Assembly (NCBI GenBank): GCA_003024985.2
Contig: PXIH01S0010857.1
Source of the DNA: Euperipatoides rowelli
Taxonomy: Eukaryota > Onychophora > Udeonychophora > Euonychophora > Peripatopsidae
DNA length: 10,618 nt
Direction: 5' to 3' (one strand)
Shown: positions 1 through 8,469 of the stretch, piece by piece
Position numbering within the stretch: position 1 is the first letter of the stretch
How the letters are laid out: each line of letters begins with the position of its first letter
Notes under the pieces: generated by a model
What the model saw: the letters and a program-made list of their open reading frames with translations, nothing else
Database searches by the model: none
Told to the model about the DNA's origin: nothing
Made by a program: the position numbers and the translations under genes

Positions 1-87
1 AAAAAAGCTCATCAAATCTGACATGAAATCAACAAAACATCCAGTCAACCCCCTAAAAATAAGCTTATCAAATCCGACATGAAATCA
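1..87 (+). repeat. Two copies of a ~31-bp motif, 56 bp apart
   Basis: A motif starting AAGCTCATCAAATCTGACAT at position 5 recurs as AAGCTTATCAAATCCGACAT at position 61, and the match continues through GAAATCAA. The two differ at only two positions in the quoted part. The window begins inside or at the edge of the first copy, so this may be the end of a longer array with a ~56-bp period extending upstream. No function can be read from it. Confidence 0.7.
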
Positions 88-1090
88 AAGTGGGCAGTGT
101 CATATTGAAATATGTGCAAAATATGTAAAAGTGGGTGTAAACGAAAAAAGGTTAAGAATCCTGATCTATACAGTTGACACATTAATTATGAACCTGTAAA
201 TATGTGTTGCAACTATTAAAACTCTTAAAATAAGAATGATCATCACAAATCATTATTGTTGCTATGCTAATCTTCCAATCACTCATTATTATCATTAAAC
301 ACATTAACCAAAAAAAACAAGCATTAATAACCCCCAAAATTACATTAATCTATAAATACCTTTAGTAATAGTAAATATATTCTTTAGTTTAAATTTTACG
401 AACAATTTTTCTATACATAAAATAATAAAAACAAAAATACTAATCCGCCCATGATGGATATTAAAAAAAGAGATGTTTTTAAAATTTATATTACTCTAAA
501 GACATTTAGGATTTGAGAAATAAGTTGCATGTTATTTTAGATTTAGTGTAGTGTGGAGAACAAATCCTGTTTGAAGACAACACGAGATTGAATAAAAGCA
601 ATCAAAAGGATCAACCAGAAAGGCTCTCACAGTGAATGGAATTTATTTAACTTTAATCAACAAAGAGATTTATTCATTTCAACATGATTATACATTCATC
701 AAGTACTATTCTCCCCTCCCCTAGAACAGAAGAAAGCTTTGATCTTTTAGAAAATGACTAAACTGGTGATTTGTAAACATTTGATTTTTCCCAACATAGT
801 AAAAAAAAAAAAATACAATTCTGAAATAGATAATACAGAATTCTAATGACATTACCCTTTCATACTTTAAAATAAGGAACAATTCAATATCTATATGAAG
901 ATTTTTAACAAGTCCAAGGGAGGTTAATTTTTATTTGCCATCCCCTCCACCATGTTTAAACCATGTGGAACCCTTTTTAGAAAATATAAGGTTTTATTTA
1001 TTTATTTATGTTAGTCAAAAATTAGTGAATGGAATGGCCATTTTGCTTCTACCTAGTTGAATTATGCACAACTTTGCAGCTATTTAAATG
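88..1090. other. Anonymous AT-rich non-coding stretch
   Basis: There is no open frame of useful length on either strand, no recognisable exon, and no repeat beyond simple runs: an A run near 801-814 and (TTTA)n near 994-1009. A pyrimidine patch lies near 711-722. I see no promoter or RNA gene that can be supported. Confidence 0.6.
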
Positions 1091-1093
1091 TGC

Positions 1094-1115
1094 CAGCTTT
1101 TATTAGTAAAAGCTG
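1094..1115. repeat. Perfect 9-bp inverted repeat with 4-nt loop
   Basis: CAGCTTTTA at 1094-1102 and TAAAAGCTG at 1107-1115 are exact reverse complements around the loop TTAG. The stem is short and AT-rich, so chance is a real possibility in this composition. It lies at the left edge of the less AT-rich island reaching to about 1370. Nothing shows that it acts as a terminator or an RNA. Confidence 0.6.
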
Positions 1116-1129
1116 CCCCACATATAATG

Positions 1130-1370
1130 TGCCATACTTCATGAAGGCACACTTGTCATGATAGAAAGCGTCTTTTCAACCTGACAAGGTTACCCTTGTT
1201 TAATACTTTTCTACGCCAGTTTCATTCAACTTTTATCTGGACGTTGGGGAGGCGTCTCAAGCATCTTGTGCGGTCTCTCTCATATGAACTGATGTATTCT
1301 CAATCAGGCGCTTAAACTGAAACGTTTAAACACGACGTTTAAGCGCTAGTGTGATCCTACCCTAATATTA
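1130..1370. mobile_element. Possible remnant of an unclassified transposon (island with strong hairpin)
   Basis: This stretch is visibly richer in G+C than its surroundings and has few homopolymer runs. Near its right end GCGCTTAAAC at 1308-1317 is the exact reverse complement of GTTTAAGCGC at 1337-1346, with a 19-nt spacer that holds the self-complementary word AAACGTTT (1320-1327). A distinct composition plus a strong subterminal palindrome would suit a non-autonomous DNA element or a Helitron end. A CTAA followed by T does occur at 1362-1365, 15 nt past the stem. No terminal inverted repeats, target duplication or Helitron 5' end were found, so the class and borders are open. Confidence 0.3.
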
Positions 1371-1700
1371 CACAGGCACTTACTATTAGTTGAATAAACA
1401 ATTGAGAAATAATTGGAATGCCTTGAATCCTTAATACGTTCAACATGGGTATTCTCATTACTCATCCTATATGCTATGCAGTTATTTCTCGACATAAAAC
1501 ATAGTTATATATTATGATAATTTTATTTGTGTCTAATATTATTTATTATACAAGGTGTTATAGTATTTAGGCTCAATCCTGGATCCAAGTCAGCATCATA
1601 TTGCTAAATTTTTATTTAATGTAGGCTATGCTAAGTGACACAGATCCCAGTTATAAACTGCTGTCACAAAAATTCTCTATAAAAGTCCTCGAGTTCATTC
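1371..1700. other. Anonymous AT-rich non-coding stretch
   Basis: I see no open frame, repeat or RNA gene here. It separates the hairpin island from the tandem duplication that begins near 1701. Confidence 0.55.
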
Positions 1701-1910
1701 ATTAGAAATAAATGTGCAATAAAATATAACATGCAACAGTTAAGACGTCTAAATTTTGCCAAGAGATTATAAAAGGAATGAAGGATGCAATACAAGGGTA
1801 ATGAAAAATGAAACTATAATGAAAATTATAATCATAATAAAAATAAGAAATTCTTAGAAAAATATTTACTTTACTTGATAATGAAAATTTTGTCCAACGT
1901 AAGTTTCATT
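1701..1910 (+). repeat. Tandem duplication, copy 1 (~210 bp)
   Basis: This copy starts with ATTAGAAATAAATGTGCAAT and shares a chain of ordered blocks with the next copy: AATATAACAT, TTAAGACG/AGAAGACG, GAGATTATAAAAGGA, GATGCAATA and AATTATAATCATAATAAAAA, ending with TTGTCCAAC against TTGTTCAAC. The offset between copies grows from about 223 to 233 bp because of small indels, so the duplication is old. No coding potential is visible. An unequal-crossover duplication or a decayed two-copy satellite are both possible. Confidence 0.8.
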
Positions 1911-1923
1911 TAACATTTTATTT

Positions 1924-2148
1924 ATTAGAAACGAATGCATAATATAACATACAAGAGATAAGAAGACGCTCCTTTTGTCATAGAAAATTTTGACAAAAGA
2001 GATTATAAAAGGATGCAATAAGATAAGGAAAAACGGAACTCTAATAAAAATTATAATCATAATAAAAACTGAAAAATTCAAAGTGGACTAAACATTTATT
2101 TATTTATTTGAGAATGTAAACTTTGTTCAACATAATAGTTTGTATCAT
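1924..2148 (+). repeat. Tandem duplication, copy 2 (~225 bp)
   Basis: This is the second copy of the segment at 1701-1910. It carries about 15 extra bases that give it a perfect hairpin, CTTTTGTCA at 1972-1980 with TGACAAAAG at 1991-1999. Copy 1 has only a partial match to the right arm and lacks the left arm. The shared blocks GAGATTATAAAAGGA and AATTATAATCATAATAAAAA are nearly unchanged. A 71-codon minus-strand open frame across 1866-2081 spans the junction and has low-complexity hydrophobic content, so it is not counted as a gene. Confidence 0.8.
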
Positions 2149-3120
2149 ATCTCAGAATATCAGCACATATCAGTCAAAAATAAACAATTGGATTTTAACT
2201 GTCTGAACTGATATTTTTTTTTTCGAAAAAGCAAATGAAATCATAATGCTTATTTGGCCAAGATCTTTTATGACAGGAATTCCAATTTACTGTAGTAGCC
2301 TAATCGGATGAATTAAGTCTAGGCTAACATCAATGTTTGATTCAACACCATGTCAGATTTAGCAAATCTGCATCTGATTCATCACTGTCTGTCGGATAAT
2401 CACTTCAAGTATGTATAGAACATCATCAATGCTTATAGATTCAATTAATGTTGCTTTGAGTTTCTCTTCAGCCAAATTGTTTGGGTTTTAAATAATAATT
2501 TTTTATTTCTTTTTTTATTTTAGCCTTAGAAGGGTCAGTCTCACTATCACTCATTGACAACCAAAGATTTTAGATCACTGTAACAACAAAACCAATGATC
2601 AAGAATTAAGTTATCGAATAAGTAAAAAATATGGTAACCTTAACGACAATGCAGAAATTTTAAAAAACATTTTCCACATTTATATTGAACAGACAGTTGA
2701 TTCCCTTTTGTATATTGGTCATTCTTATTTTGTAAATTTTCAGAGCATGAAGAAAGGGAAAATACACATCACGTTAAAATTTTTATCATATGGAAAGAGA
2801 TATTTTCCAGGTTTGACTGTAAGCACCGACTTTGCGCTCCAGCCCCACTCATTAGCATAGTTGTTTAAAAGACCAGTAATTGATTATTCGCTTATTAAAA
2901 ATAGAATTAATTAAACAAATATAATCAATTGACGCTAATTTTGTGATTTCAAAGAACAAACTAAACTTTTCCAGTTGAGAAAATATGGGCAATATTAATT
3001 TATACATTAATTTTTCATTTTAGATTTTAAAAGACAGTCCATTGTCATAAAAAGTTAGATATTTATTAAATTATCCGAAAACAAAGCAGTAAATACCAAG
3101 TTATATTTACTGTATTTCAT
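2149..3120. other. Anonymous AT-rich non-coding stretch
   Basis: I see no gene, RNA or repeat that can be supported. Simple T-rich runs occur near 2213-2223 and 2498-2520. A short less AT-rich patch near 2817-2860 follows a TTTTCCAG that could pass for a splice acceptor, but only about 15 codons stay open after it. Confidence 0.55.
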
Positions 3121-3354
3121 ACTAGCTTAAAGTACACGGCATTGCCCGGGTTTCTGAGAATATCCTAAGTGAAAAGATTCACTGCTTTAACCCAAATTTA
3201 TAAGAAAAACTGTCTGTGCAGTAGTGGGTTCAGGTTTAATGATAGCCTATATTTTGTGATGGATCCTTGAGAGTAACGATGCCAGATTTGGTCCAGATCA
3301 GTTCAAAGGTTTAGGATTTTTTAGAGAGCATAATGTACAGACAGACAGACATCC
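3121..3354 (+). mobile_element. Non-LTR retrotransposon 3' end, RTE-like, or a SINE sharing its tail
   Basis: The segment opens with ACTAGCTTAAAGTACACGGC followed by ATTGCCCGGGTTTCT. Its far end reads GCCAGATTTGGTCCAGATCA, then GTTCAAAGGTTTAGGATTTT, then GACAGACAGAC, and it runs straight into a TA/TATC microsatellite. From recall of repeat families, not from a search, this order (a CCCGGGTTT block, a TTTGGTCCAGATC block, a CAGACAGACAGAC run, then short tandem repeats) is typical of 3' regions of RTE-type elements and their short partners in many invertebrates. No reverse transcriptase is present, so the copy is a 5'-truncated or non-autonomous ~235 bp insertion. No clear target duplication is seen, because the right flank is all microsatellite. 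Confidence 0.65.
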
Positions 3355-3370
3355 AAATATATATATACAG

Positions 3371-3402
<32 letters not shown>

Positions 3403-3597
3403 CAGATATCTGTATATCTATCTCTATATCTACCTACCTATATATATATATATATAGTTTGTATATATCTAGCTATATATATATCTATCAATATCTCTCT
3501 ATCTATCTATTTCTCTAACTATATATCTATATCCATCTATCTATCTATCTATCATCTATCTATCTATCTATCTACCTATCTATATCTATCTATCTAT
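3355..3597 (+). repeat. Compound microsatellite (TA)n / (TATC)n
   Basis: (TA)n blocks lie near 3357-3398 and 3439-3456. They are followed by interrupted TATC/CTAT tetranucleotide runs up to 3597, densest at 3532-3597, with CTAC and TCTC variants. The array starts exactly at the end of the retroelement-like tail, which suggests it grew from that element's 3' terminal repeat. A 61-codon plus-strand frame at 3333-3518 translates into Tyr/Ile/Ser low-complexity sequence and is an artefact of the repeat. Confidence 0.95.
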
Positions 3598-4800
3598 TTT
3601 ATCCTTTTGATGACATCATGGATATAAATTTTGTTAGCGCAATGAGAAATTAGATCAGATTGCATTAGATAACCTAGATTTAGATAATTAATACTTAATA
3701 ATCTAGCCTACTAATAATAATTAAAAAAACAAGAGCTTTTAGATTACATAGACACTGAATTTAATCTTCTTCTCCCTCCTCAAACATCAAAATATTATAA
3801 AACCTCAAAGAATAATCAGATTCTCGTTTAAAAAGATTTTGTCAATTTTGTATGACAATATTTTCACAGCAAATCTTTGAATTCCAGTTACTAAGCAGAA
3901 TATTAATCCGTTATTTAATTTTGGTATTGCCCTTTTACACATTATTTTATTAACGAGGGAATACGATACCGAGATGTAGTAGAATGTCAAATTCTGACAC
4001 TTCAATATTTATTCAACCCCAAATCAAATTTGCAATTTGATGTCATAAACCTGAGGGCATAGAAAAGTTTACTACATAACCGTACAAAAAGAGAGATCAG
4101 AATGTCATTGAAAGTTTCTTTAAATTACCACTGGAGATATAAATGGCGGAAATAAAAATATTTATAAATCTAATGGAATTAGTTGACTTTAGATGTCGCA
4201 AATAAAATAGAGCTCAATAAATTAAACATGCTTCAATAGAACTAAGAAAGTGCAAAACAAATATAAAATTCTGAATCTTAAAACACTTTGGGGTGTATAA
4301 GAGAAGAAAAAAGAAAAAAAAAGAATAGTCTAATTCAATAAAATACCATCTGTGGAGCTAGTAGTCACTTTCTAGGAATTGTCTATTAGTAGATGTATTA
4401 ATATCAGTTTACCAAGTTGGAAAAATAATGCAAAAAACTTACATAAATTATAAAACACTTCAATATATTATTATAGAATTGATTATAATAGATAATGAAA
4501 CATTTTCCAACCTGGAACATAAATTATACACCTGGAACACTAATTATTTAACCCTTTTAAACGTAACAGTAACATGTATTGTTAACCCTATAAATGTTCA
4601 TAAAGTTGTCCACTCATTACGTAAAATCTTTTTTTTTTAAAAAAGTTAAAAGGAACAGTTTGCGCAAAATAAAGGTAAACTCAAAAAAGTTTTTATTACT
4701 ATTTCAATATTAATGTCATTCGTTGACATTAGATGGGTATTGTCTGGGGATCATGGTAGCCATCCCATTATCCACCTAATCCACCTGTTAAAAGCAATGA
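3598..4800. other. Anonymous AT-rich non-coding stretch
   Basis: This stretch contains a perfect short palindrome, ATCAAATT at 4023-4030 and AATTTGAT at 4034-4041 around TGC. It also has a purine-only run at about 4301-4325 (G then mostly A). Two frames of 66 and 70 codons (minus 3805-4005, plus 4428-4640) are low-complexity, match no family I know, and have no start context or splice logic, so they are left out. I see no RNA gene. Confidence 0.55.
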
Positions 4801-5290
4801 TATATTAAGGAAATCTCAAACAATTAATCTTCAATGTGAAGGTGAAACCATTTCTTGAAATTATAGGACACACTAAGCTTTTTCCTGCCTAGAGATAATT
4901 TTGGATACTGACAATTATAGTGTCGATTAATGCTACCCAGCATACACTTGTAAAAAAACAAAATCTTAATATTTTCATCTGCATTTAGCCACAAACTGTT
5001 ACCTATAACAATTTCTTTTAAATGATTTTTTGTATTGAGGCAAAGAGTTTCGGGACATTCCATGGATGATCAGTTCAGCAGAGTAAGTATGGCAGGCATC
5101 GCAAGATTTTTGCACTTTTGTGAGATATTACAATAAAAACAAAGTCTTTCTTGATCTTCATTTTTACATATAGTGTCAATTCACTAGGAGATTGCCCGTT
5201 ACAGAAGTAATGACATTTCTTATGCAATCGATTCAGCCTATTTCTTGAACAGCTCTTAAAATTGAAGTTTGACAAATCCCACTGTACAGG
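4801..5290. other. Non-coding stretch with two unsupported minus-strand frames
   Basis: Minus-strand frames of 79 codons (4824-5063) and 107 codons (5075-5398) lie end to end. They are the longest open frames of the window. The second runs into the minisatellite at its 5' end. A few residues are spaced like a C2H2 zinc finger, but the pairs of Cys and His that would bind zinc are not in place. Base composition is like the flanks. I treat both as chance frames, though a very decayed coding remnant cannot be excluded. Confidence 0.5.
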
Positions 5291-5722
5291 GAATGTAAGG
5301 TTGTTATGAAGCAAGTGTCTTTTAATCATATGACTGGTCCTCACATTCACTGAAAAACAAATTTTCCATGACAAAGCCTGAAATACACTAAACTTCATCC
5401 TGACATTTACTGAAAAATCCTAATTCCCTATGACTGAAAGCCTAAAAGACACTAGCTTCATAATAGTCTCACATTCACTGAAAAATTATAATTATGATTG
5501 TTCTGAGGCAAGTGCCTTTCAGAATGTCAAGGATAATTATGATTTTTCAGTGAATGAGAGATTGTTATGAAGCAAGTATCTTTCAGACTTTATCGTGGAG
5601 AATTATGTTTTTTCAGTGAATGTGAGGTTGTTATGGAGCAAGTGTCTGACTTTCAGTCATGGAGAATTATGGTTTTTAAGTGAATGTGAGGATATTATGA
5701 AGCAAGTGTCTTTCAGTGAATG
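5291..5722. repeat. Minisatellite of ~60-68 bp units that switches strand
   Basis: The plus-orientation unit contains TTTTTCAGTGAATGTGAGG followed by TTGTTATGAAGCAAGTGTCT. A partial plus copy lies at 5291-5322. Minus-orientation copies follow: CATTCACTG-type blocks start near 5344, 5404 and 5472, spaced 60 and 68 bp. Plus copies then resume, with GAATG blocks near 5552, 5619 and 5682, spaced 67 and 63 bp, and a short final unit ending at about 5722. GAAGCAAGT-type blocks at 5562, 5628 and 5692 keep the same spacing. The array is therefore both a tandem and an inverted repeat. No protein can be read through it. Confidence 0.85.
5466..5562. repeat. Centre of the long inverted repeat (palindromic junction)
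   Basis: CACATTCACTGAAAAATTAT and the following bases in the left arm (5470-5497) pair with ATAATTATGATTTTTCAGTG and the following bases in the right arm (5533-5562), with few mismatches. A spacer of about 35 bases lies between the arms. Pairing can continue outward because the neighbouring repeat units are also in opposite orientation, giving arms of up to ~160 bp with indels (left 5337-5497, right 5533-5695). A transcript crossing this site could fold into a long imperfect hairpin, but nothing shows that it is transcribed. Confidence 0.75.
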
Positions 5723-5739
5723 AGTTAAATCTTGCAAAT

Positions 5740-6410
5740 AGTAGCATGAATTATGTAACAATTTCTCATCTAAGGCATGGTTATGTAAATATTTCCAACT
5801 TAACCATGTACTTTCAGCTGGAATAATGGATTACTGTATATAAAATTTTTGATACTGTAGATCGGATGATGTATTATTATGCTGTCTGTATCATATATTA
5901 TGTAGCCTAGATTATTTACACTAAGACACTACAATCTGGAGTATGGATTAAGTAAGAATATTCAACTTGCAACATAGCTTATGTAAAAATATCCAAATGT
6001 AAGCGGATTATCTAGCATGGATTCTGTAAGAATATCAAACCTGTAGCATTAATTGTGTAGGAATATCAAGACTTGCAGGATGAAATTATATAAAGATGCC
6101 CAAGCAGTAGCAGTTATTATATAAGAATATCCAACATTTAGTCTGGATTATTTGAGAATATACATCCTGTAGCATGAACAAAGTGGCATGGATTATGTAA
6201 GAATATCTAATCGGCAACATGGATTATTTAAGAATATTCATCTTGTATAATGGATTAATTAATAATATCCAGCCTGCAACATGATTACTTTTGAATATTA
6301 ATTTTATAACACTGATTACATAAGATTAAGAATATCACACCTAGTGTATGGAGTATGTAAGAATATCCAACCTGCAACATGGATTATGCAACACTTTTCA
6401 ATCTGGATTT
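5740..6410 (+). repeat. Degenerate ~30-31 bp tandem array
   Basis: The best-preserved units read GCATGGATTATGTAAGAA, then TATCCAACCTG, then a short CAA or TA link. Clear units anchor on ATGGATTA-like words near 5744, 5775, 5825, 5942, 5973, 6017, 6047, 6080, 6111, 6143, 6189, 6219, 6250, 6280, 6347 and 6378. Most spacings are 30-33 bp. Larger steps reflect inserted or partly duplicated units, as near 6000-6017 and 6170-6190, and the stretch 5830-5940 is poorly preserved. Frequent stops and irregular unit length rule out a peptide repeat. The unit is unrelated to the neighbouring 60-68 bp repeat. Confidence 0.85.
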
Positions 6411-7274
6411 ACCTTTCCTATTTCTACAGATAATATTTGCCCAAATGTGGTAATCTAGAGGTGAAATACTCCTGGCTTTAAATATTATATCTAAACTTTG
6501 CCAACCCTAAAGGAAACTTCTCCCCCTCCCATCCTTCACTCAATTCACTCTTCCAATCTACCAAATATGTTTATACTTCAATTTATTTCCCAAATTTGAT
6601 AGTCCTAAAATATTTTTAAGGTTCTTTATACCCCTTCCCCATCCCAAAGGGTTCTTCATCCCCATTTGTTTTATTTTCATCTATTCCTAATATTTAGTAA
6701 CCTTAAATGTTAGGTAATTGTTTAAAATAATATTTCTCATTTTGCTACATAATGTTTGTATTTACCCAAGTTTTAATTCTTCCTAAAATGTGAGTTATTT
6801 AAATCTATTTTCCATATTTAAAAAAATTAGATGAAAAATTATTTAATTTTGATTATTTCATACTTTTGCCTATAGAGGGCATTATCTCCTAAGAAATGTG
6901 TGGTCCCTCATTTGTCAAAGGGTGTCATTTATTTCCATTAGGGATAGAAGAATCCACTCAAACAGTTAATATAAGGGTATGGTAATATACTAGAAAGAAA
7001 AGGGAACAGAAATTCAGTGAGGTGGACTTAAAAGAGGAATGATGAGGCTCACAAATTATATTTTCTTGTTTCTGAAATAAATTTATTGCCTCCTTACAAT
7101 ATCGGTGTTAGTTTATTGGATTTTTATTTTATTATTTAGAGCTGTTAGTTTAGTTAGTAAATTATTTTTTTTAGAATATGGTGAATATTTAATAGGTACC
7201 ATTTGTAAGAACTTTTCATACAGATATTCACTGTATTCTCCCATTTCTCATTTTAGTTGCATTTCTCATCATCA
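6411..7274. other. Anonymous AT-rich non-coding stretch
   Basis: Pyrimidine-rich patches occur near 6520-6560 and 6630-6650. AATAAA at 7076-7081 could pass for a polyadenylation signal, but I cannot identify an exon upstream. A 67-codon plus frame from 7105 to 7308 runs into the next tandem repeat and resembles nothing I recognise. Confidence 0.5.
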
Positions 7275-7735
7275 CTGTTCCAGATACAGTTCATACTATA
7301 GTTCATAGACGACTTGGACGGCAGTTCTATACTATGCTCTGCTCTGAGCTGTTGAAAGTGAGAAATGTACACTCAAAAGGATGGTAATTAGTTTATTTCT
7401 TATGCTTAGTGGCTTATTAGGCCTACTGTTCAGGTTGCGGTTCGAGTCGACTTTGTGGGCGACAGTTCCATAGCATGTTTGGTTCAATAATGCTAATTTT
7501 GGGAATTATGCTTAGATAGGACCTCTCTTTTGAACTTTGCAGTTGTTACAGTTCTTGGTACAGTTTGTAGTCTACTACATGAGTGACAGTGCCATATTGG
7601 TGATCCATTCAAGTTGTTTAGGTAGTAGGAGAGGTCAGTTTAGTCATTTCTTTTGATTTGTGACTGTTACGGTTCGTAGTACAGTTCGTTGTCGACTACG
7701 GAAGCGATATTCTGTATTAAGATCGGTTCTGTATT
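7275..7735 (+). repeat. Four diverged copies of a ~116-151 bp repeat
   Basis: Each copy opens with a conserved core. Copy 4 (from 7663) shows it best: CTGTTACGGTTCGTAGTACA, then GTTCGTTGTCGACTACGGAA, then GCGATATTCTGTATT and TCGGTTC. Copy 3 (from 7542) has TTGTTACAGTTCTTGGTACA and GTTTGTAGTCTACTACATGA. Copy 1 (from 7275) and copy 2 (from 7426) keep the GTTC, GACGACTT/GTCGACTT, GGCAGTTC/GACAGTTC and CATA blocks, and copy 2 lacks about 14 bases of the core. Start-to-start distances are 151, 116 and 121 bp, and the sequence between cores is much less conserved. The core is richer in G+C than the surroundings. It is not an open frame. Confidence 0.75.
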
Positions 7736-8384
7736 TAAATAGAGATGGCAGTGGAAATTCTTTAATATATTTACATTAAAAAAATAAAACACCCATTAAA
7801 CTAAAATGAAAATACGCAACTTCCCAAATAATCCAATCTGTCACCTTGCCTCAGCCCTAACTTTAATTACTATACAGTTATCCATTATTCCAACATGTCT
7901 ATGAATGGTGATTATAATGAAACCATAGATGTACAATTTTCCTTTTTATTTGTAAATAAGAATATAAAGTTGGATTTACAGTGCATAATAGATTAATTAT
8001 ATTCAGCTTTTATTCTTCAACCTGAAGTAAAAGGATTATATACTGTATATAAAAAAAGATCTTTCTACTAACTAACATTGTTGAAACTTTTGAATTGAAA
8101 TCTAATTAAGTTACTAGAATTTATAGGTGGATGTTGAAAGAATTAAAAAAGTTAAATAAATTTATGAACAAAATTTGATTATATGATCAACTGTCTGCAT
8201 CTATTGTTACTCTAATTAAATTATTTCTATAAAGTCATTTTTAATTTAGATTACAAACACTAAAATTCAATTACAAATAATATTTTCAAAATACAGTATA
8301 TTAAAAAAAAAATTCAAATTAATAGACGGAATAGATGTTTTTTATGAATATTTTTAGAGGCAACTTCTGACTTTATAAGTAATA
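7736..8384. other. Anonymous very AT-rich non-coding stretch
   Basis: This stretch has many A and T runs and no open frame, RNA gene or repeat I can support. A short CAGCCCTAACTTT at about 7852-7864 faintly recalls the CCTAACTTTACCC part of the repeat at 9577-9836, but the match is too short to call a copy. Confidence 0.5.
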
Positions 8385-8409
8385 CCCCCCCCCCCCCCCC
8401 NCCNCCCNC
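8385..8409. repeat. C homopolymer with ambiguous bases
   Basis: Sixteen C residues are followed by a mix of C and N, with N at 8401, 8404 and 8408. The Ns fall only at the end of the run, which is the pattern of base-calling failure after a homopolymer. The true length is probably uncertain. The opposite strand is a G run. Confidence 0.95.
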
Positions 8410-8469
8410 ACCTTAAGTTATTTTTTTTTACACTTTCCATCACATTTTAGTTTTGGTTACTGTTAAGAT

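Noticed and set aside
1866-2081. 71-codon minus-strand frame with a hydrophobic N-terminal half
   Set aside because: It lies across the junction of a tandem duplication of AT-rich DNA. The hydrophobic residues follow from A-rich codons on the opposite strand, and copy 1 of the duplication does not keep the frame.
2801-2869. Possible terminal exon after TTTTCCAG, with about 15 open codons before TAG
   Set aside because: It is too short to judge, no upstream exon can be identified, and AG after a T-rich patch is very common in such sequence.
3333-3518. 61-codon plus-strand frame
   Set aside because: It is the translation of the TA/TATC microsatellite and has only Tyr/Ile/Ser-rich low complexity.
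3805-4005. 66-codon minus-strand frame
   Set aside because: It has no recognisable domain, is AT-driven in composition, and has no neighbouring exon or signal.
4023-4041. Short perfect palindrome ATCAAATT-TGC-AATTTGAT as a regulatory site or terminator
   Set aside because: An 8-bp AT-rich palindrome is expected by chance in a window of this size, and no gene is nearby.
4428-4640. 70-codon plus-strand frame
   Set aside because: It is Ile/Asn/Lys/Tyr-rich as expected by chance here, ends in a T run, and has no known family.
4824-5398. Two consecutive minus-strand frames (79 and 107 codons) with residues spaced somewhat like C2H2 zinc fingers, e.g. KKLSVSYNFKKWFHLH
   Set aside because: The hydrophobic and final His spacing is suggestive, but the Cys pairs and first His that bind zinc are missing, the link between fingers is absent, and no complete finger exists. 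Chance matches are likely in frames this short.
5740-6410. 30-bp array as a CRISPR array
   Set aside because: The whole ~31-bp unit repeats with no unique spacers, units are highly diverged, and the setting is eukaryotic.
7076-7081. AATAAA as a polyadenylation signal
   Set aside because: The hexamer is frequent by chance in AT-rich DNA, and there is no exon or transcript evidence beside it.
7105-7308. 67-codon plus-strand frame with a hydrophobic start
   Set aside because: Its 3' part lies in the first unit of the diverged tandem repeat, and the other units do not keep an open frame.
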